Origin: Mermis nigrescens
Lineage: Eukaryota; Nematoda; Enoplea; Mermithida; Mermithidae
NCBI GenBank assembly: GCA_036768485.1
Contig: JAVLUZ010000748.1
Coordinates: 372,001-436,000, forward strand
DNA length: 64,000 nt
Reading direction: 5' to 3'
In this document: positions 1 to 45,330 of the stretch, in pieces
Numbering within the stretch: position 1 is the stretch's first letter
How the letters are laid out: each line of letters starts with the position of its first letter
Program-made: the position numbers and the translations under genes
Notes under the pieces: model-generated
Seen by the model: only the letters and a program-made list of their open reading frames with translations
Told to the model about the DNA's origin: nothing
The model's database searches: none

Positions 1-19
1 CACACCCGACCCGCAAGAG

Positions 20-215
20 TCAGGGCGTGGATAAAATCCGGAAATGGAAGTGGAATTGAAAGTGGGTAAAATCCAGAAATGGATAAATGGAAAATGTGTA
101 AAAACCGGGAATGGTAGATGGAAAATGGAAAAAAATGGGTAAAGGCCGGAAAATGGAAAACGAAAAACGGGTAAAATTCAGAAAATGGGAAACGAAATCA
201 GAAAATAGATAATTT
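20..215. repeat. Degenerate purine-rich minisatellite
   Basis: Irregular tandem copies of a unit close to GGGTAAAATCCAGAAATGGA run along the plus strand, with strong A and G bias. The unit length wanders, so this is an old array. The minus-strand open frame through it is low-complexity and not a gene. Confidence 0.6.
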
Positions 216-1690
216 TCCATTCTTGAATTTTTTCACTGAAAATGCTTCTTCTATGAATGACTATGCTAAAATCGTGGATCGTCTGATGTCTTTGGTTGGA
301 ATTTTGTGTTTATGGTCAAGATGGAAAATTACCGGGAATTGGGAAAGATGGGTGAAATCCGGAAAATGCACCGCTCCGGTTGCAGCAATTTTATTGCAAA
401 AATGCGTTTTAGAGAGATCAAATTTCGAAATTTGGTCTTTATTCTTCGATGAGACTCTAGCAATCAGCTAAAGTGCACTAGTGGTGTCTGAAAATGTAGT
501 TTTAGGATATAGAACATATTACTAACCGTTATATTCATTGCAGTACACTAAATTTACAATAAATGTTCAAAAACTCGTTTTGGGTCTCGCCATTTCATAT
601 AGGATGTATATACTTTCTGAAAAACAACACAGGGTTTTCAACATGAGCGCTCAATTTTTGAACGTTCCTTAGACCCTAAAAAATGTAAACCGAAATTTGG
701 AATGTGGAAAAAAATTTGGGTATGGTTCAAATTGCGAACTAAATCGCTAGGGAGAAATGGTTAAGCGCAACAGGTACATACGTAAATGCAGCAAACATAG
801 TAAGCTACAGACCTAACGTAATATCAGTTTTGTATGTTTTTTGGCTAATATTTATTTCAAGAGTGATCTTTCAAAGCGCTTTATCCTACTTCTTGTTTAG
901 GCATGGTGACGCAAATGGAGAATTTAGGATTGATTTTCATTTTCTGTCTTATTTTCTGAACTTTGTCTATGTTTTCTATTGATTTTTACTTTTTTAAATT
1001 TTATTCTCTATATTTTTCATTTGGCACTCGTGCACCTTAGGGCCAAAAAATTTTTTTTGGAAAAATTTCAAGAGTATGTATGTAAGTTACTTTTCCTGGA
1101 TCGGGTCTTTGATTTTTTTGCGCCCCATCAAATTTTTTCTAAGTTTTTCAACAAAAAATTTTATGATCCAAAGGTGTGTTCTCTGGGTTCAGGACGTTCG
1201 TTTAATCAGTATTTTGATGGTCTCTTGGGAACTTTTTTCTGTGTCGAACCTCTGAATTTGCCTTAGTTGTTTATAATCGTAAAGTGGTTATAAACATTCA
1301 CTGGGTTGTTACCAATGTCCTTGTCTTAGGCACGTGCCGTCCCTTATGCAGGATTTGGTGTTGGGGGCGACCAAATTTTTATTTTTAAAAACAAGGGGGG
1401 ACCAAAGGATGAATTAAAAAAGACGTTTTACGACCACTAGAGCTTACACTTCGTAAATTTTGCTACCCAGATGCCTAAAATATCGTGAGAATTTGATGGA
1501 CATCCTCTTGAACAAATCTCATTTTCTGCATAAAACCTGTGCAAGACAGAAGACATAGACGCAAAATACACTTTAAGTTGTATAAGGACTAAAAATGTAG
1601 TGCTTAAACCGCGCGCTTGGGACTCTTCATTCTTGCGATTTCTGGCTAAAAATGCAAAAGGGGAGTAAAGGAAAAAATATTCTCATTATA
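216..1690. other. Intergenic DNA, no gene recognised
   Basis: AT-rich sequence upstream of the mannosidase gene. Open frames at 223-471 and 979-1266 are rich in Phe, Leu and Lys, have no recognisable domain and no splice context that I would trust. I see no promoter element that can be tied to the downstream gene. Confidence 0.4.
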
Positions 1691-1696
1691 TATAGA

Positions 1697-2309
1697 CAGG
1701 GGCGTAACCAGGATTCTAATTCGGGAAGGGGGGGTCCGAAATTTGTGAAGTCCTATATCTCGAGAATCATTAGGAGATACGCGAAAAAATGGCATTTTTG
1801 AGCGTTTCTCGACGAGATCTATGCCATGGCAACAAAAGAAATATGAAAAAATTTGATAAATTTTCTCGCCCGATTTTAAACTTGGATATCAAAAATTAAT
1901 CCTTTAACCTATCCGTATGACTAATTTCTCAATATCAAGTAAAAGGTTGACTTTCAAAATGTCTTTGCGTTCAATTTAACGGTTTCGCAAAGAAACTAAT
2001 GCTGAAAATAATCAATCGGCCCGAAACGCCGAAAATTTTTTGACATATTCGGTATTTTCAAGTCAAATCTGGGCTTCTAAGGTCAGAAATAAGATGGAAA
2101 ATAAGAAAATAGGAAATCCGGCGCGGAACGCCGGAAAAATTTTGAGTTTAGTAGCTGAAAAGTGTACTATGTAGGAACGCATTTTGGCTGTCCTTTTAGG
2201 AGACTTCGAGAATTTTAAATTTTTTCCTTCGGGGAAACCTGGTATAGGATAAAAATATTTTTTCTATTTCGAGGGGGCGCCCCCCGCCCCCTGGCTGCTT
2301 ATTCCCCTG
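1697..2309. mobile_element. Family A non-autonomous DNA transposon
   Basis: The left end CAGGGGCGTAACCAGG is mirrored imperfectly by a right end finishing CCTGGCTGCTTATTCCCCTG. Flanking 8-mers TATATAGA and TAAATAGG agree at six positions, suggesting a decayed hAT-type target duplication. Related copies with the same internal 'ATATCTCGAGAA..CATTAGGAGATA' stretch lie at about 8785-9487 and 24298-24687. The interior carries GGCGCGGAACGCCGG, a member of the palindromic motif shared by several families here. No transposase is present. Confidence 0.6.
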
Positions 2310-2319
2310 TAAATAGGTG

Positions 2320-2480
2320 ACTGAAATGCCTAAAACAGCAGTTTTTCCACGATTTTTTAGGAAACTTTCTAAAAATCGCGAATTCTGGGGGTGGGAAACT
2401 TTTTAGGCAGAGGCTTAAAAATGTATTGGGGTTGACGAAAACCCTCATTGCAAACCTCCCTAGGTCGTGTATAGGTTCAT
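2320..2480 (+). mobile_element. 3' fragment of a family I element
   Basis: The stretch with 'AAAAATCGCGAATTCTGGGGG' followed by a 'GAAACTTTTTAGGCAGAGG' segment matches the 3' part of the family I elements at 34427-34797 and 35890-36496. It lies immediately upstream of the mannosidase start codon, so the promoter or 5' untranslated region of that gene must be in or beyond this repeat. Confidence 0.4.
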
Positions 2481-2498
2481 GTTTTTAGATCGGCCAAA

Positions 2499-35671
<33,173 letters not shown>

Positions 35672-35889
35672 CGCGTGTAGGTGGCGCTGCGGTCGTCGGA
35701 TCGATCGATAATCAAATTTTTTTCATCGGGCGCTAGACTCTGGATTATGGTGGTTGATCGCGAAATATTTCGTCGCGATTTGGGGATGAACGCCAGTTGG
35801 CCGACTGATCGTCGTTCGATTTGAAGGATCGATTCGTTTCTTTTCGTTCGAGTCATACTGTAGCCATAGAATCCTACTGTAGCTTTCGG

Positions 35890-36496
35890 CAGTCCTGCAC
35901 AGCATGGCAATCGGGGAAGGGGTTTGAAATTTTGAAGTGCCTTCTTATGCTCGAAAACGGTGAGCAGGCGTCATAAACATCATTTTTCGGCTTATCTGAC
36001 GATGCTCTATCTTTCTGGACCATAAAGCATGAAAAATTTTGAAAAAAATATCGGAAAAATGCTGGCAAATTGGATAGACTAGTCAAAAAATGATTGTATG
36101 ACGCGAAGCTCCGAAAATATGACAACATTGATTGAAGAAATTGACGCTTCTGAAAACGGCAATTTTTCGGAAAATTGCGAATTCTGGGGGGTGGAAAAAT
36201 TTATGCGAAAGCGAAGAGAATGAAAACCACACCTGGGCGTGGGGGTTAGGGGTATGCAACCCCCATAAACTGAAATACTCCCAGAATTCAATTTCTGAAA
36301 ATTTTTCTGTTATTTCCCGCAATTTTTTGATGCCAGTGGATAGTGCTCGATGAGAAACGTTGAAAAATGATGTTTTTCCGCCATACCACCATTTTTAAAG
36401 CAATTTTTTACCTTTGAAAAAATTTTGCACCCCTCTCCAGAACTTTGGTGGCGCCCATCTATGGTAAAAACTCGCCAATCTTCAAGATCATGTATG
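35890..36496 (+). mobile_element. Family I element carrying a D element
   Basis: Starts CAGTCCTGCACAGCATGG and ends AAGATCATGTATG, flanked by GCTTTCGG (35882-35889) and GCCTTCAG (36497-36504), six of eight identical. The last part is separated from the rest by a D element at 36228-36463. It lies 219 bases after the mannosidase stop, so it may be part of the 3' untranslated region. Confidence 0.65.
36228..36463 (+). mobile_element. Family D element nested in I
   Basis: CACACCTGGGCGTGGGGG to GGCGCCCATCTATG; flanks ATGAAAAC and GTAAAAAC match at six of eight. Length 236 bases. Confidence 0.75.
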
Positions 36497-36504
36497 GCCT
36501 TCAG

Positions 36505-38057
36505 AGTTAGGCATAGCCGTTGCTTTTTATACTTTTTCATATTTGCATCAGCTCAAAGCCTATTTAAATACACCGTAACGAAAGGAATCAAAAATATCGC
36601 AGCAGTGTAAACAAGGTTAGTAGGCTAGAGCTTTACATTCTTTCTAAGAACGATTGTTTCCCGTAATACGAGGGTGATTTTATATGTGAAGAGGCCGGAT
36701 TTCGATCGTAAGATGGCGTAATGAACTCACAAATCGTAAATTTTACGTATTAGTGTAAACAAGTGAACTTTACACTTTTGAACCGAAATTTTGATATTTG
36801 CTACAATGAAGGTGTTTTTGCAATTTTTCGATGAGTGCTCACCGTAGCTTAATATGGAATTCTGATCACAACTTTTCGCTTTCGTTTTAACATAGGTTTT
36901 TTGGTCGTTAGTCATTTATTTCCGTTGGATTTCCTATACTATTCTTTACACATTTGCTTTTGGTCGCTCATTTGGTGTTCGTTTGTATGTACTCAAGTGA
37001 TTGCGTCGTTTTATACATTTAGGCGATTGTACTGAAATTTTTGGCTCTAAATTTCGACATTGGCCCACCTTTTGATTTTCGATTGAAAATGAAGAAATTT
37101 TGTTTATAAGAGCTTAATTTCGATGATTTGTCGTCGGGATATAGTTTATTTTTCGGTTGCGAATTCAAGAATGCAGAAAGGTTACAAAAGCTAGTTGTCA
37201 CTTCTTATCCGCTGGTTCCAATGGTTCCAAAATATTAAATTTCCCTTAATTACGCACAGATTTTTGGGAATAATGTATCATCAATTTTTTTGGAATTTTG
37301 CTTAGTTTTTGGTCCCTGTTCGTGCAATAAGTAGATTTTTCGACGAGTATATCATAAAATCGTAAGCATATTAGAAGCTCGATTTTTGCACATAATCGGT
37401 CTATTTTAGTCCAAACAAATTTCGCGAATATAGTTTTTGAAATGTCAGATTTCAGGCCCGAACTCGTAGCAATTATAGTGATTAATTAAAATCATAATTG
37501 GAAATATAATTAATCTTAATCTGGTCAGTTCCCCATTTGCTGGCCTTTTTCGCTAGAACCGAGCTACAGAATTTTGTAGCATTGGAACAAATCTGTCACT
37601 GTCGATATACAATGTAAAGATACATAAAATAATAAAAATAATGAAAACTCGCTCTGGTTGCATTAGTTTACACTCCGAGTAAGTATGTAAGCGAGGCTGG
37701 CCGTTTTTGTCGCTGTACTCGCACTTCATTGTGGGCATGCAAGGCATTTTTAGATTTTCTATAGCGTTGCTGTCCTGATTGACGTCATCTTGACTTCAGT
37801 TTAAACCCCATTTGTAGCCTTTTTGCACTCCTTATTCTGAAGCGTTTTCCGGATCAGTGCATTATTCTGAGTAAATCGTTTTGATTGGTTAGGCAGCTTA
37901 CTCCTATTTTCAAGATATTGCCTTCCAAACTGTTGCAAATCAGCTGCTTTTCCCTAGGTTTTACTGATTTATTGATTGATCGTTACCAGTTTTTCTTTCA
38001 AAAACCCTATAGATTTGCCTTATTCCTAACGTTGCGATTGGTCTCAAACTTAGATGC
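36505..38057. other. Intergenic DNA, no gene recognised
   Basis: AT-rich, with scattered TTTACAC/GTGTAAA words and no convincing open frame. I see nothing else in it. Confidence 0.5.
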
Positions 38058-38367
38058 ACATAGAGAGGGTGAGGGGACTTTCACCCCGCGTGGGGGTGGC
38101 AGCCAGACAGGTACTGTTCGGCGATTTTAAGCTGGCGGAACGTTGTTTGCATCATTTTTGAGGTCAAAAGCGGTAAAAATGGACAATGTTTGTACTTTTC
38201 AGTTTGAAAAGTGATGTAATGCAGTCAATATAGACTAATAAGGCTTTAGAATGCGAAATTACCACGATAAGACCTTTTATAGGCTATTTTGGCCGTTTAA
38301 ACAAAATTACTATTTTAGGTTTCTAAGATTTTACACCCCGTGCTGACCCTGACCTTGTGCACATATG
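38058..38367 (+). mobile_element. Family F element, second copy
   Basis: CATAGAGAGGGTGAGGGG at the left, TTGTGCACATATGG at the right, and 'GTTTGCATCATTTTTGAGG' and 'AAATTACCACGATAAGACC' inside, the same order as 5640-6033. Confidence 0.5.
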
Positions 38368-38949
38368 GTCCCAAAATTATATGACAATCGTTTCCATTCT
38401 TTGCCTTCCTGTAATAAATCGTTTCTATTTACATTTGACGCTGTGTAAATAAACAGTCGGTATAGCTTTCTGGTGTGTTTCTTGTAAAATAGGGTTTAAT
38501 TTTATACGCATAGTTCATACGAAATTATCCGCGTTAGATCATTTAAAATTTTTCGCGAAAGCATGCCCGTCGGACGACGTGAAAATCCGATAAAGTCGGT
38601 AGTGTAAACTTCTATTTTGAAGCGTTAACATTACTAACTGATAATCTATTGTTAATTGTTGTTGAATATTAAATATTCTTACTGGGGTGAGTGATTGATT
38701 TTGTGAGAATAAGTTTTTAGACTATAGTCTGCTCTATTGCAAAGGGCCCATATTCGCAAAAGTTTTATTGCTAAATCACTTCTTCACTGCATAAATGGAT
38801 TCTTCAATCATTTTATCGTACAGCTGATGTTTTCAACTCTTCTTATTGATGTTTGATCCGCTTTGCTTGAAACTTAACGTATCTAACAAACTACTGCTAC
38901 AACCCAACCCGTAAAATTAGTTACTACAAGAATAAGCCGTAAAACGAAA

Positions 38950-39210
38950 ATGGGCCGTTTGGAATGGAACAGACCATTGACTGTGCATACATACATAAAA
39001 ACTTCTTGCAGGATCGGTGATATTTATAGTCTGTTTCACACAACTTCGTTCATAAATGTTGAAACTGTCTCCGACAATAAGCTGACAGATTGCAATTATA
39101 GCATTGATCTGATATACGAGTATAATTATCGTAACACTCGGCTTACTGTCGATGAAAATTCTCAGAATTTATGCGCGAAGTTATGTGAAACAGACTATAG
39201 TTTAACGTGA
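38950..39210 (+). CDS. Uncertain open frame, 86 codons
   Basis: The second half has a balanced amino-acid mix with four Cys and few low-complexity runs ('DCNYSIDLIYEYNYRN'), and a TTCTTGCAG that could be an acceptor lies at 39002-39010. I do not recognise a domain and no further exon was found. It may be chance. Confidence 0.15.
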   Translation: MGRLEWNRPLTVHTYIKTSCRIGDIYSLFHTTSFINVETVSDNKLTDCNYSIDLIYEYNYRNTRLTVDENSQNLCAKLCETDYSLT

Positions 39211-39851
39211 ATTTGGCCAGAAAAGCTTCGAATCTAAATCTGAAAAGTGCAAAGAATCAATGTAAGTGCTTCATGCAATTGTGTAATGGCAATGTTGGTG
39301 AGTACTGCAACCGATTGATCCTAATGTAACTTCTAAATCTAAGTCTGTAGCCTTCTCTATACATACAAGTGTACTTGTATACACGTGTAATTCCATTCCT
39401 TATGCTTCATGAATTCGCCAGGAAAATGATCGCTGGGGAAAACTTTTTTATATACATGTGTATATGCATATTTAGAAAATATTCATATTCATAGACTTAT
39501 TTGCCTCCTAGCATTTTACTTGCTTATAGAAAGTCTTATCAATAAGATTGATAGGCGCATAGTTAGACACTGCTGCCAGCTATAACTACTGGTTTTACAA
39601 TTCTTTGTAGTTTATAAATGTAGATTTTATTCAGCTGGAGATGGTGTGGATCAGGAGGTACTCTGAATTAATATAGCCCCTCATTAGTAATAGGATGCAT
39701 AGGTTGAAATCAGGCCAAAACCCACGCTTTATCTCTACTTAGATAGGAGGGACCGTAAAAAGATCAAGTTCAGTCTTGGTACTGTGAATAGATTTTCCAT
39801 TTATGACAGCCATTTTTCTTTTTGAAAAAAGCATCTAGGGTGGCTATGAAT
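39211..39851. other. Intergenic DNA, nothing recognised
   Basis: AT-rich sequence with no open frame, repeat or signal that I can support. Confidence 0.4.
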
Positions 39852-40125
39852 CACACATGGGCGTAGGTAGGGGCTTGGGGAAGTGTATGCACTCCCCTTC
39901 AGGTGGCCGAATACCCCCCGCCCCCAGAAACCTAGAAATCGAAATATCCCACCCATAATTCAATTTTTGAAATTTTTCATTGTTTTTTCGCAATTTTTTG
40001 ATGCCAATGGATAGTTCTTGATGAGAAACGTTAAAAAATGGTCTTTTTTCCATACCCTATTTTTAAATTTTTTGACCTTTGACAAATCTTGCACCGCCCC
40101 CGAATTTAGGTGCTGCCCACCTATG
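39852..40125 (+). mobile_element. Family D element
   Basis: CACACATGGGCGTAGG to GCTGCCCACCTATG, with the 'TTTTTTGATGCCAATGGATAG' core at 39994-40014. Flanks CTATGAAT and CTACCAAG match at five of eight. Confidence 0.7.
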
Positions 40126-40149
40126 CTACCAAGACTCTCCTTGCTGCTG

Positions 40150-40440
40150 CTAAATTGCACGAGAGATTTCATTGAACCATTGAGCAGCTTCTCGCTTTAA
40201 ATGTTCCCTAGTAGACTCAGAGAGCAGTATCCCCTGGGCCAAATCGGATGTTTGCACCTGCAACTAACATGTTTTCCAACTTGCTTACCTATTGATTGCA
40301 AAACAGGGATAGCCATTCTGAAATGCGAACGGAATAGGCTGCCAAGACCTACACCCCATCTAATATGGGATGCCTTTGTACCCTTCCGACCCATAGCCTG
40401 TTTGGGCAGCCTGCTCCGTATAGTATTCCAACCAAATGTT
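40150..40440 (-). pseudogene. Frameshifted Polinton/adintovirus-like gene remnant
   Basis: On the minus strand one frame contains 'GLGSLFR', a short hydrophobic run and 'GKQVGKH'. The continuation (an Ala-Gly-Ala-Asn-Ile motif, then a charged helix ending in a TAG at 40150-40152) lies in two other frames, so at least two frameshifts have occurred. The pattern Gly-Leu-Gly-Ser-x-Phe-Arg, a hydrophobic stretch, Gly-Lys-x-Val-Gly-Lys and Ala-Gly-x-Asn-Ile resembles a small basic capsid-associated protein common in Polinton/Maverick and adintovirus copies in animal genomes. Recognition is from memory of the family. No polymerase, integrase or major capsid gene is seen nearby. Confidence 0.4.
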
Positions 40441-40454
40441 TTAATCATTAGGAG

Positions 40455-40685
40455 CATAGGTGGGCAGCACCGAAATTCTGGGGGGGTGAAAAAATTTTTA
40501 AAGGTCAAAAAATGGTCTTTTAAGTGGTCATATGGCAAAAAAACACCATTTTTCGACGTTTCTCATCAAGCTCTATCCAATGGCATCAAAAAATTGCTAA
40601 AAAAGCAAAAAAAAATTTTCTGGGAGGGGGGGTATTTCAACTTCTGTGTGGTGCATACCCCCCAAACCCCCCACGCCCATGTGTG
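40455..40685 (-). mobile_element. Family D element with perfect target duplication
   Basis: CATAGGTGGGCAGCACC to CCACGCCCATGTGTG, flanked by ATTAGGAG on both sides (40447-40454, 40686-40693). 231 bases. It lies directly beside the upstream end of the Polinton-like remnant. Confidence 0.88.
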
Positions 40686-41164
40686 ATTAGGAGTGAATTG
40701 AACGTGCAATTTTGTAATTTTATATGACTAATTTAAATACGATAAGTATTTATAGACTTTCATCCCACGCCACAGCAAAAATCTCCTTACCCAGTCTATT
40801 TGCTATACTTTTCATTGAACATTCATGCGATTAACCCTCCATTTACCGTCATGTTTTTTGCAGTGTTGAAGTGCACCATTATAGCAAAAACTCCAGTCCA
40901 TTTTGAGCTACACCTTCTTCTGTGACAATTATTGCTTTCATTTAGTGCAGTTTTTTATGCTTTTTCTAAAAATGTATATTATTTTCTGTAAAAATTATTT
41001 TTGTAAGAGGCACAACTGAAAAAATATTACAATGCATAAGAAGTAAGAATATTATACGAATATAACAATATTAGAATATTAAGAATATAAGAATACTAGA
41101 TGAGCTGCCCGGCGTTGCCCGGGCTGAACTTATGCCTGATATATAGCTATGTGGAATTGATATG

Positions 41165-41490
41165 TAAAAAAATCCATAATTTTGATGTTTCTTGGAAAAA
41201 TCCATAATTTTGATGTTTTTTTTATTAATCCGTAATTTTGGTGTTATTTTAAAAAATCCGTAATTTTGATGTGATTTTAAAAAATCCATAATTTTGATGT
41301 TTTTTAAAAAAATCCATAATTTTGATATTTTTTAAAAAATCCATGTTTTTTTAAAAAGAATCCATAATTTTGATGTTATTTTAAAAAACCCATAATTTTG
41401 ATGTTTTTTAAAAAAATCCATAATTTTGAAGTTTTTTAAAAAATCCATAATTTTGATGTTTCAAAAAAATTTCCATAATGTTGGTGTTTC
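41165..41490. repeat. Tandem array, 'TCCATAATTTTGATGTTTT' units
   Basis: About ten units of 28-36 bases separated by A-runs. It starts after a GAGCTGCCCGGCGTTGCCCG segment (41102-41121) which is repeated at 41635-41654. Confidence 0.75.
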
Positions 41491-41494
41491 ATCG

Positions 41495-42560
41495 TGCCCT
41501 ATCTTATAGCGTTGAGTATGCTATGGCATTGGGTACTTTATACCGTGTCATATCTTATAGCATTGGGTATGTTATAGCATTAGGTATCTTATAGCATTGG
41601 GTATGCTATACTGTATCCTATCTTGTAGCATAGTTGAGCTGCCCGGCGTTGCCCGGGCTGAACTTAGGCCTGATAGCTATATGGAATTAATATGTCTCGT
41701 GTATTTTTTATTTTTCAAGACTTTTGATGTTTTTGGGATAGAATTGTTGGTACAAACCATATTTTATTTTTTGGATTTTTTTAAATGTCTTTTGTCAACC
41801 ATTTTTTTGATCAAATCCATATTTTTGACGTTACAGAATGGTTTTGAAAATAGTTTAGCCATAATCATATTTTTGATGTTCTGGGGTGTTCTGGAAATTT
41901 TTTTAATAAAACCCATATTGCTGATGTTTTGGGATGTTTTGGAAAATTTTTTTGATCAAACCCATATTTTTGATGTTTTGGGATGTTTTGGAAAATTTTT
42001 TTCGTCAAACCATATTTTTGATGTTTTAGGATGTTTTGAAAAATTTTTTCGGTCAAACCATATTTTTGATGTTTTAAAAATTTTTTGTTTGTTGTAGCAA
42101 AGGGTGTCATATATCACGTGATATGTTATAGCTGATGGTATCTCCTATCTTATATCACTGCATGTTATGGCACAGACAGGGTATCTATACCAAACCTATC
42201 TTATAGCATTGCCTATCTCGTAGCATAGGGTATCTTATATCCCATACTATCTTATAACATTGCCTATCTTGCAGCTCGGAGTATCTTATATCACTTCCTA
42301 TCTTATAGCATTGCCTATCTTGTAGCACGGGGTATCTTTTATAACGTTCTATCTTATAGCATTGCCTATCTTGTAGCACGGGGTGTCTTATATCACGTCC
42401 TATCTTATAGTATTGCCTATCCTGTAGCACAGAGTATCTTATATCACGTCCTATCTTATAGCATTGCTTATCTTGTTGCACATAGTATCTCATACCATGC
42501 CTATCTATAAAATTGTATATGTTATAGCATCATTTGGTTTAACCCGTATTTTGATGTTTC
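41495..42560 (-). mobile_element. Helitron-related block of tandem arrays
   Basis: In inverted order it repeats the interior of the Helitron-like element at 12905-14710: the GCCCGGGCTGAACTTAGGCC segment, then 'CATATTTTTGATGTTTTGGG' units (41740-42085), then 'TCTTATAGCATTGCCTATC' units (42105-42510). Helitron ends are not found, so this is a fragment or relative. Confidence 0.5.
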
Positions 42561-42639
42561 ACAGTGCCGACTAATGCTATAACATATAACAATGTACATA
42601 GTGTCGCCAGGCATGCTCCTCTTGGCCGGGGTATCCCTA

Positions 42640-42960
42640 TACAAACAGTATAAACTAATTTTTGAAAAAAATAGCAAAAAATCGGCCATCTCCCGAAATC
42701 GTGGAGGCTTATAGCACAGGGGCCAAACCCTGCTCCCTACCTGCCCAGGGCCAATGGGTGCGTTTGTCGAAATTTCAAGATCGCTACGGCTCCTTCCCCC
42801 ATTGGACCGACCTCGGCCCAAAATATCAGCCCACCAAATTTCATTGGGCCGGAGCCAACCCGGCACAAACATACGAACATACGAACATACATACATACAA
42901 ACAAACAAACTTTCAAAAATATATAGTAGATAAGTATATAAGACTATGAGAATATAAGAA
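42640..42960. repeat. Interspersed repeat ending in ACATACATAC/AAACAAAC
   Basis: A GC-richer segment with 'CCAAATTTCATTGGGCC', then CATACGAACATACGAACATAC and AAACAAACAAAC. This recalls 3' tails of non-LTR or Helitron-type repeats in invertebrates, but no coding part is present to decide. Confidence 0.35.
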
Positions 42961-45254
42961 TTATTTTCAATGTTTCATTTTCTACTAGCTATTGCATCAG
43001 CTAACAAATACCAGCTATTGTAAGAATGAGAGTAAGTAAAAGTGGAATAAAACCAGCTTCTGATATCATAGGTAGCGCGTTAGCGCGTACCTATAATATA
43101 CTTAGGTACCCCCAACACCTGGGCACTCCCCCTACAGCTATAACGGGACACTTCTGGAAGGTGCGGTTTTTTTAAAGAAAGATAATAAAAAAATTCGCTG
43201 CCTGTGTTTTTTTGTTTTTCTTGAAACTCAAAATTGACTGTGTAAAGAAGGTGTAAAGTTTTTGTGTAACGTTATAACATAGGACAAATTTTGGGACCTT
43301 TTTACTGCGGCATGTGGACAACTGAGTATTGATGACTCGAAAGATTGAACAGAATAGGATAATAGAGGGATGAATTCTACAGATGACACTTTTTTTGTTT
43401 TTTGAAATTCGCATTATTTATCGAACGGCAGTGTAAAGAGTGCGAAAATCTGGGGGTGAAAAAGCACTTTTTGGTCGAGTTTTCAATCTTCCTATGTCCG
43501 ATACTAACTCCGGTTATGAGGTTTTTGAAATGTTTTCTGACAGAAATGTAGAGCGGATCAAGGGCTACATTCTGCATATAAGCAAAGTCTTGTATGCTCT
43601 ATGGTGAGTTAGATCCTGGGGTTTAAAGTTTACACTCTAGTGGATGGTGTAAAAAACGGATTTTAACTAAGATTTCTCTGCCAAATTTTTCCGCTTATGA
43701 GTCAGTGCAAATCGAAGACAGCATTAATAAAGTGCCTCACAGGGGCTAAACATCGCAGCAAACCGCATTTAAAAAAACGCAATATTGAGTTATTTATGGG
43801 GGTGTAAAGTTCGAAATCAGAGGTAAAAAATGGGCTAAAAAACACGTTTTTTCCGAAGTTTGATTGATAAATCATGCCAAATAATTTTTGCAACAGAATT
43901 TTGGCACACAGGAATGTACTACGATTTAAAAGCTACAAATTGTACCAAACCGAATTTCTTTAAACTCAATGGGGAGTTCGGTACGGAATTTTAAAGTTTA
44001 CAGTGTTCTAAATGATGGAAAATACGTTTTTGTTGCGTTTTTTGTTCGCCACTTTCTCCGTCCAGAAGTCGGGATAAGTCTAATAGAATAAAAATAAAGT
44101 GCTTTATATCGGGTGCATGTCAAAGCAAATTGTCTATACATTTATATTTAGCGAGTGTAAAGTCAAAAATTTGGAGTTTTAAATGCGTTTCTGTCTTGTT
44201 TTTTCTGCCTGCTTCTCCGGTTACGAGTCAGGGACACGTTTATCAAGTCTAGAAATGGACCAGGAATCAAATTTGATATGCCAGTCTGGCGCATATGTTT
44301 ACACTCTACGGTGTTGTAAAGTAGTTTACACCAATTGTTAGTTTGCCCATAGAACATTATGTAGACTTAATTTTTTCATAAATATTAATCGTAATATCGG
44401 AACAATATCAAAATTACGAATCTGACTAAAATCTTCTTTACACTAGGTGTTTACATGAAGTTTATACTACATATATATTTATCTTCGTTTTTGAGCATTC
44501 CTGAAACCTAATTTTTTCTTGGAGCCTATTTGTTTACCCTCAAAAGTAATCTAAAGTGATTTAAAAATTATGTTCAAGTGTCCTTAGATCGTTGAAGAGA
44601 TGTAATTTTGTCTTAAATGGGTTGCATTAAAGTTAAATCTTTCTTAGCCGTGTTTACAATATGTTTCACAAAATCTTGCACATGGAGAGCTATCGTTTAA
44701 TTGATGTAAATTGCCTGCAAAAGTGGTTTAAAATGAACCAGCAATCACACTACTGTGCACAGAAGTCGACAAAGATATACAGCTTTATTGTAATCATGTA
44801 CATTAATAAGCCGTAAACTGTTAGTATTCTCTACACCTAGTAGTTGTGTAAAGTTTGCACTATTCATTTGTTGTTAATATGTAGTCTATACTACAAATTT
44901 ATTTTACTACCAAATCAAAGCGTTAGTGTTCCTTACATTTGATATTTGCGTGAAGTTTTTGAATTTTTGCCGAAAATCTTTGCCTTCTAATTTACCAACA
45001 TCCCGCCTTTTCCATTTTCTTGAAGTTTAAAATCTTTTATAATTCTCTCATAATTTAATGGTAGGTTTTAACTTTAAGTTTCTCTTGGTTTACAACTCTC
45101 GCTTAGCAAGCCCATTTTTCAAAACTTTTTCATAGTGATCAGATTAGTTGCGTTTAGTTTGGAATTGGTGGACGGTCGTTATTTTATTACTCGGCTTAAA
45201 TAAACCAAGTGACTATCTTTTGATTATTTTCTTCATCGCAAATTCAAACACCCA

Positions 45255-45330
45255 ATTTTCAATTTGAAAATTGACCCAATTTTCAATTTGAAAATTGATC
45301 CAATTTTCAATTTGAAAATTGAAAATTGGG
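45255..45330. repeat. Tandem palindromes AATTTTCAATTTGAAAATTG
   Basis: Three to four copies of a self-complementary 20-mer in tandem within the left arm, mirrored at 51083-51160 in the right arm. Such a run should extrude readily as small cruciforms. Confidence 0.8.

Noticed and set aside
979..1266. 95-codon open frame
   Set aside because: Phe/Leu/Lys-biased translation of AT-rich DNA, no domain, no supporting splice or start signals.
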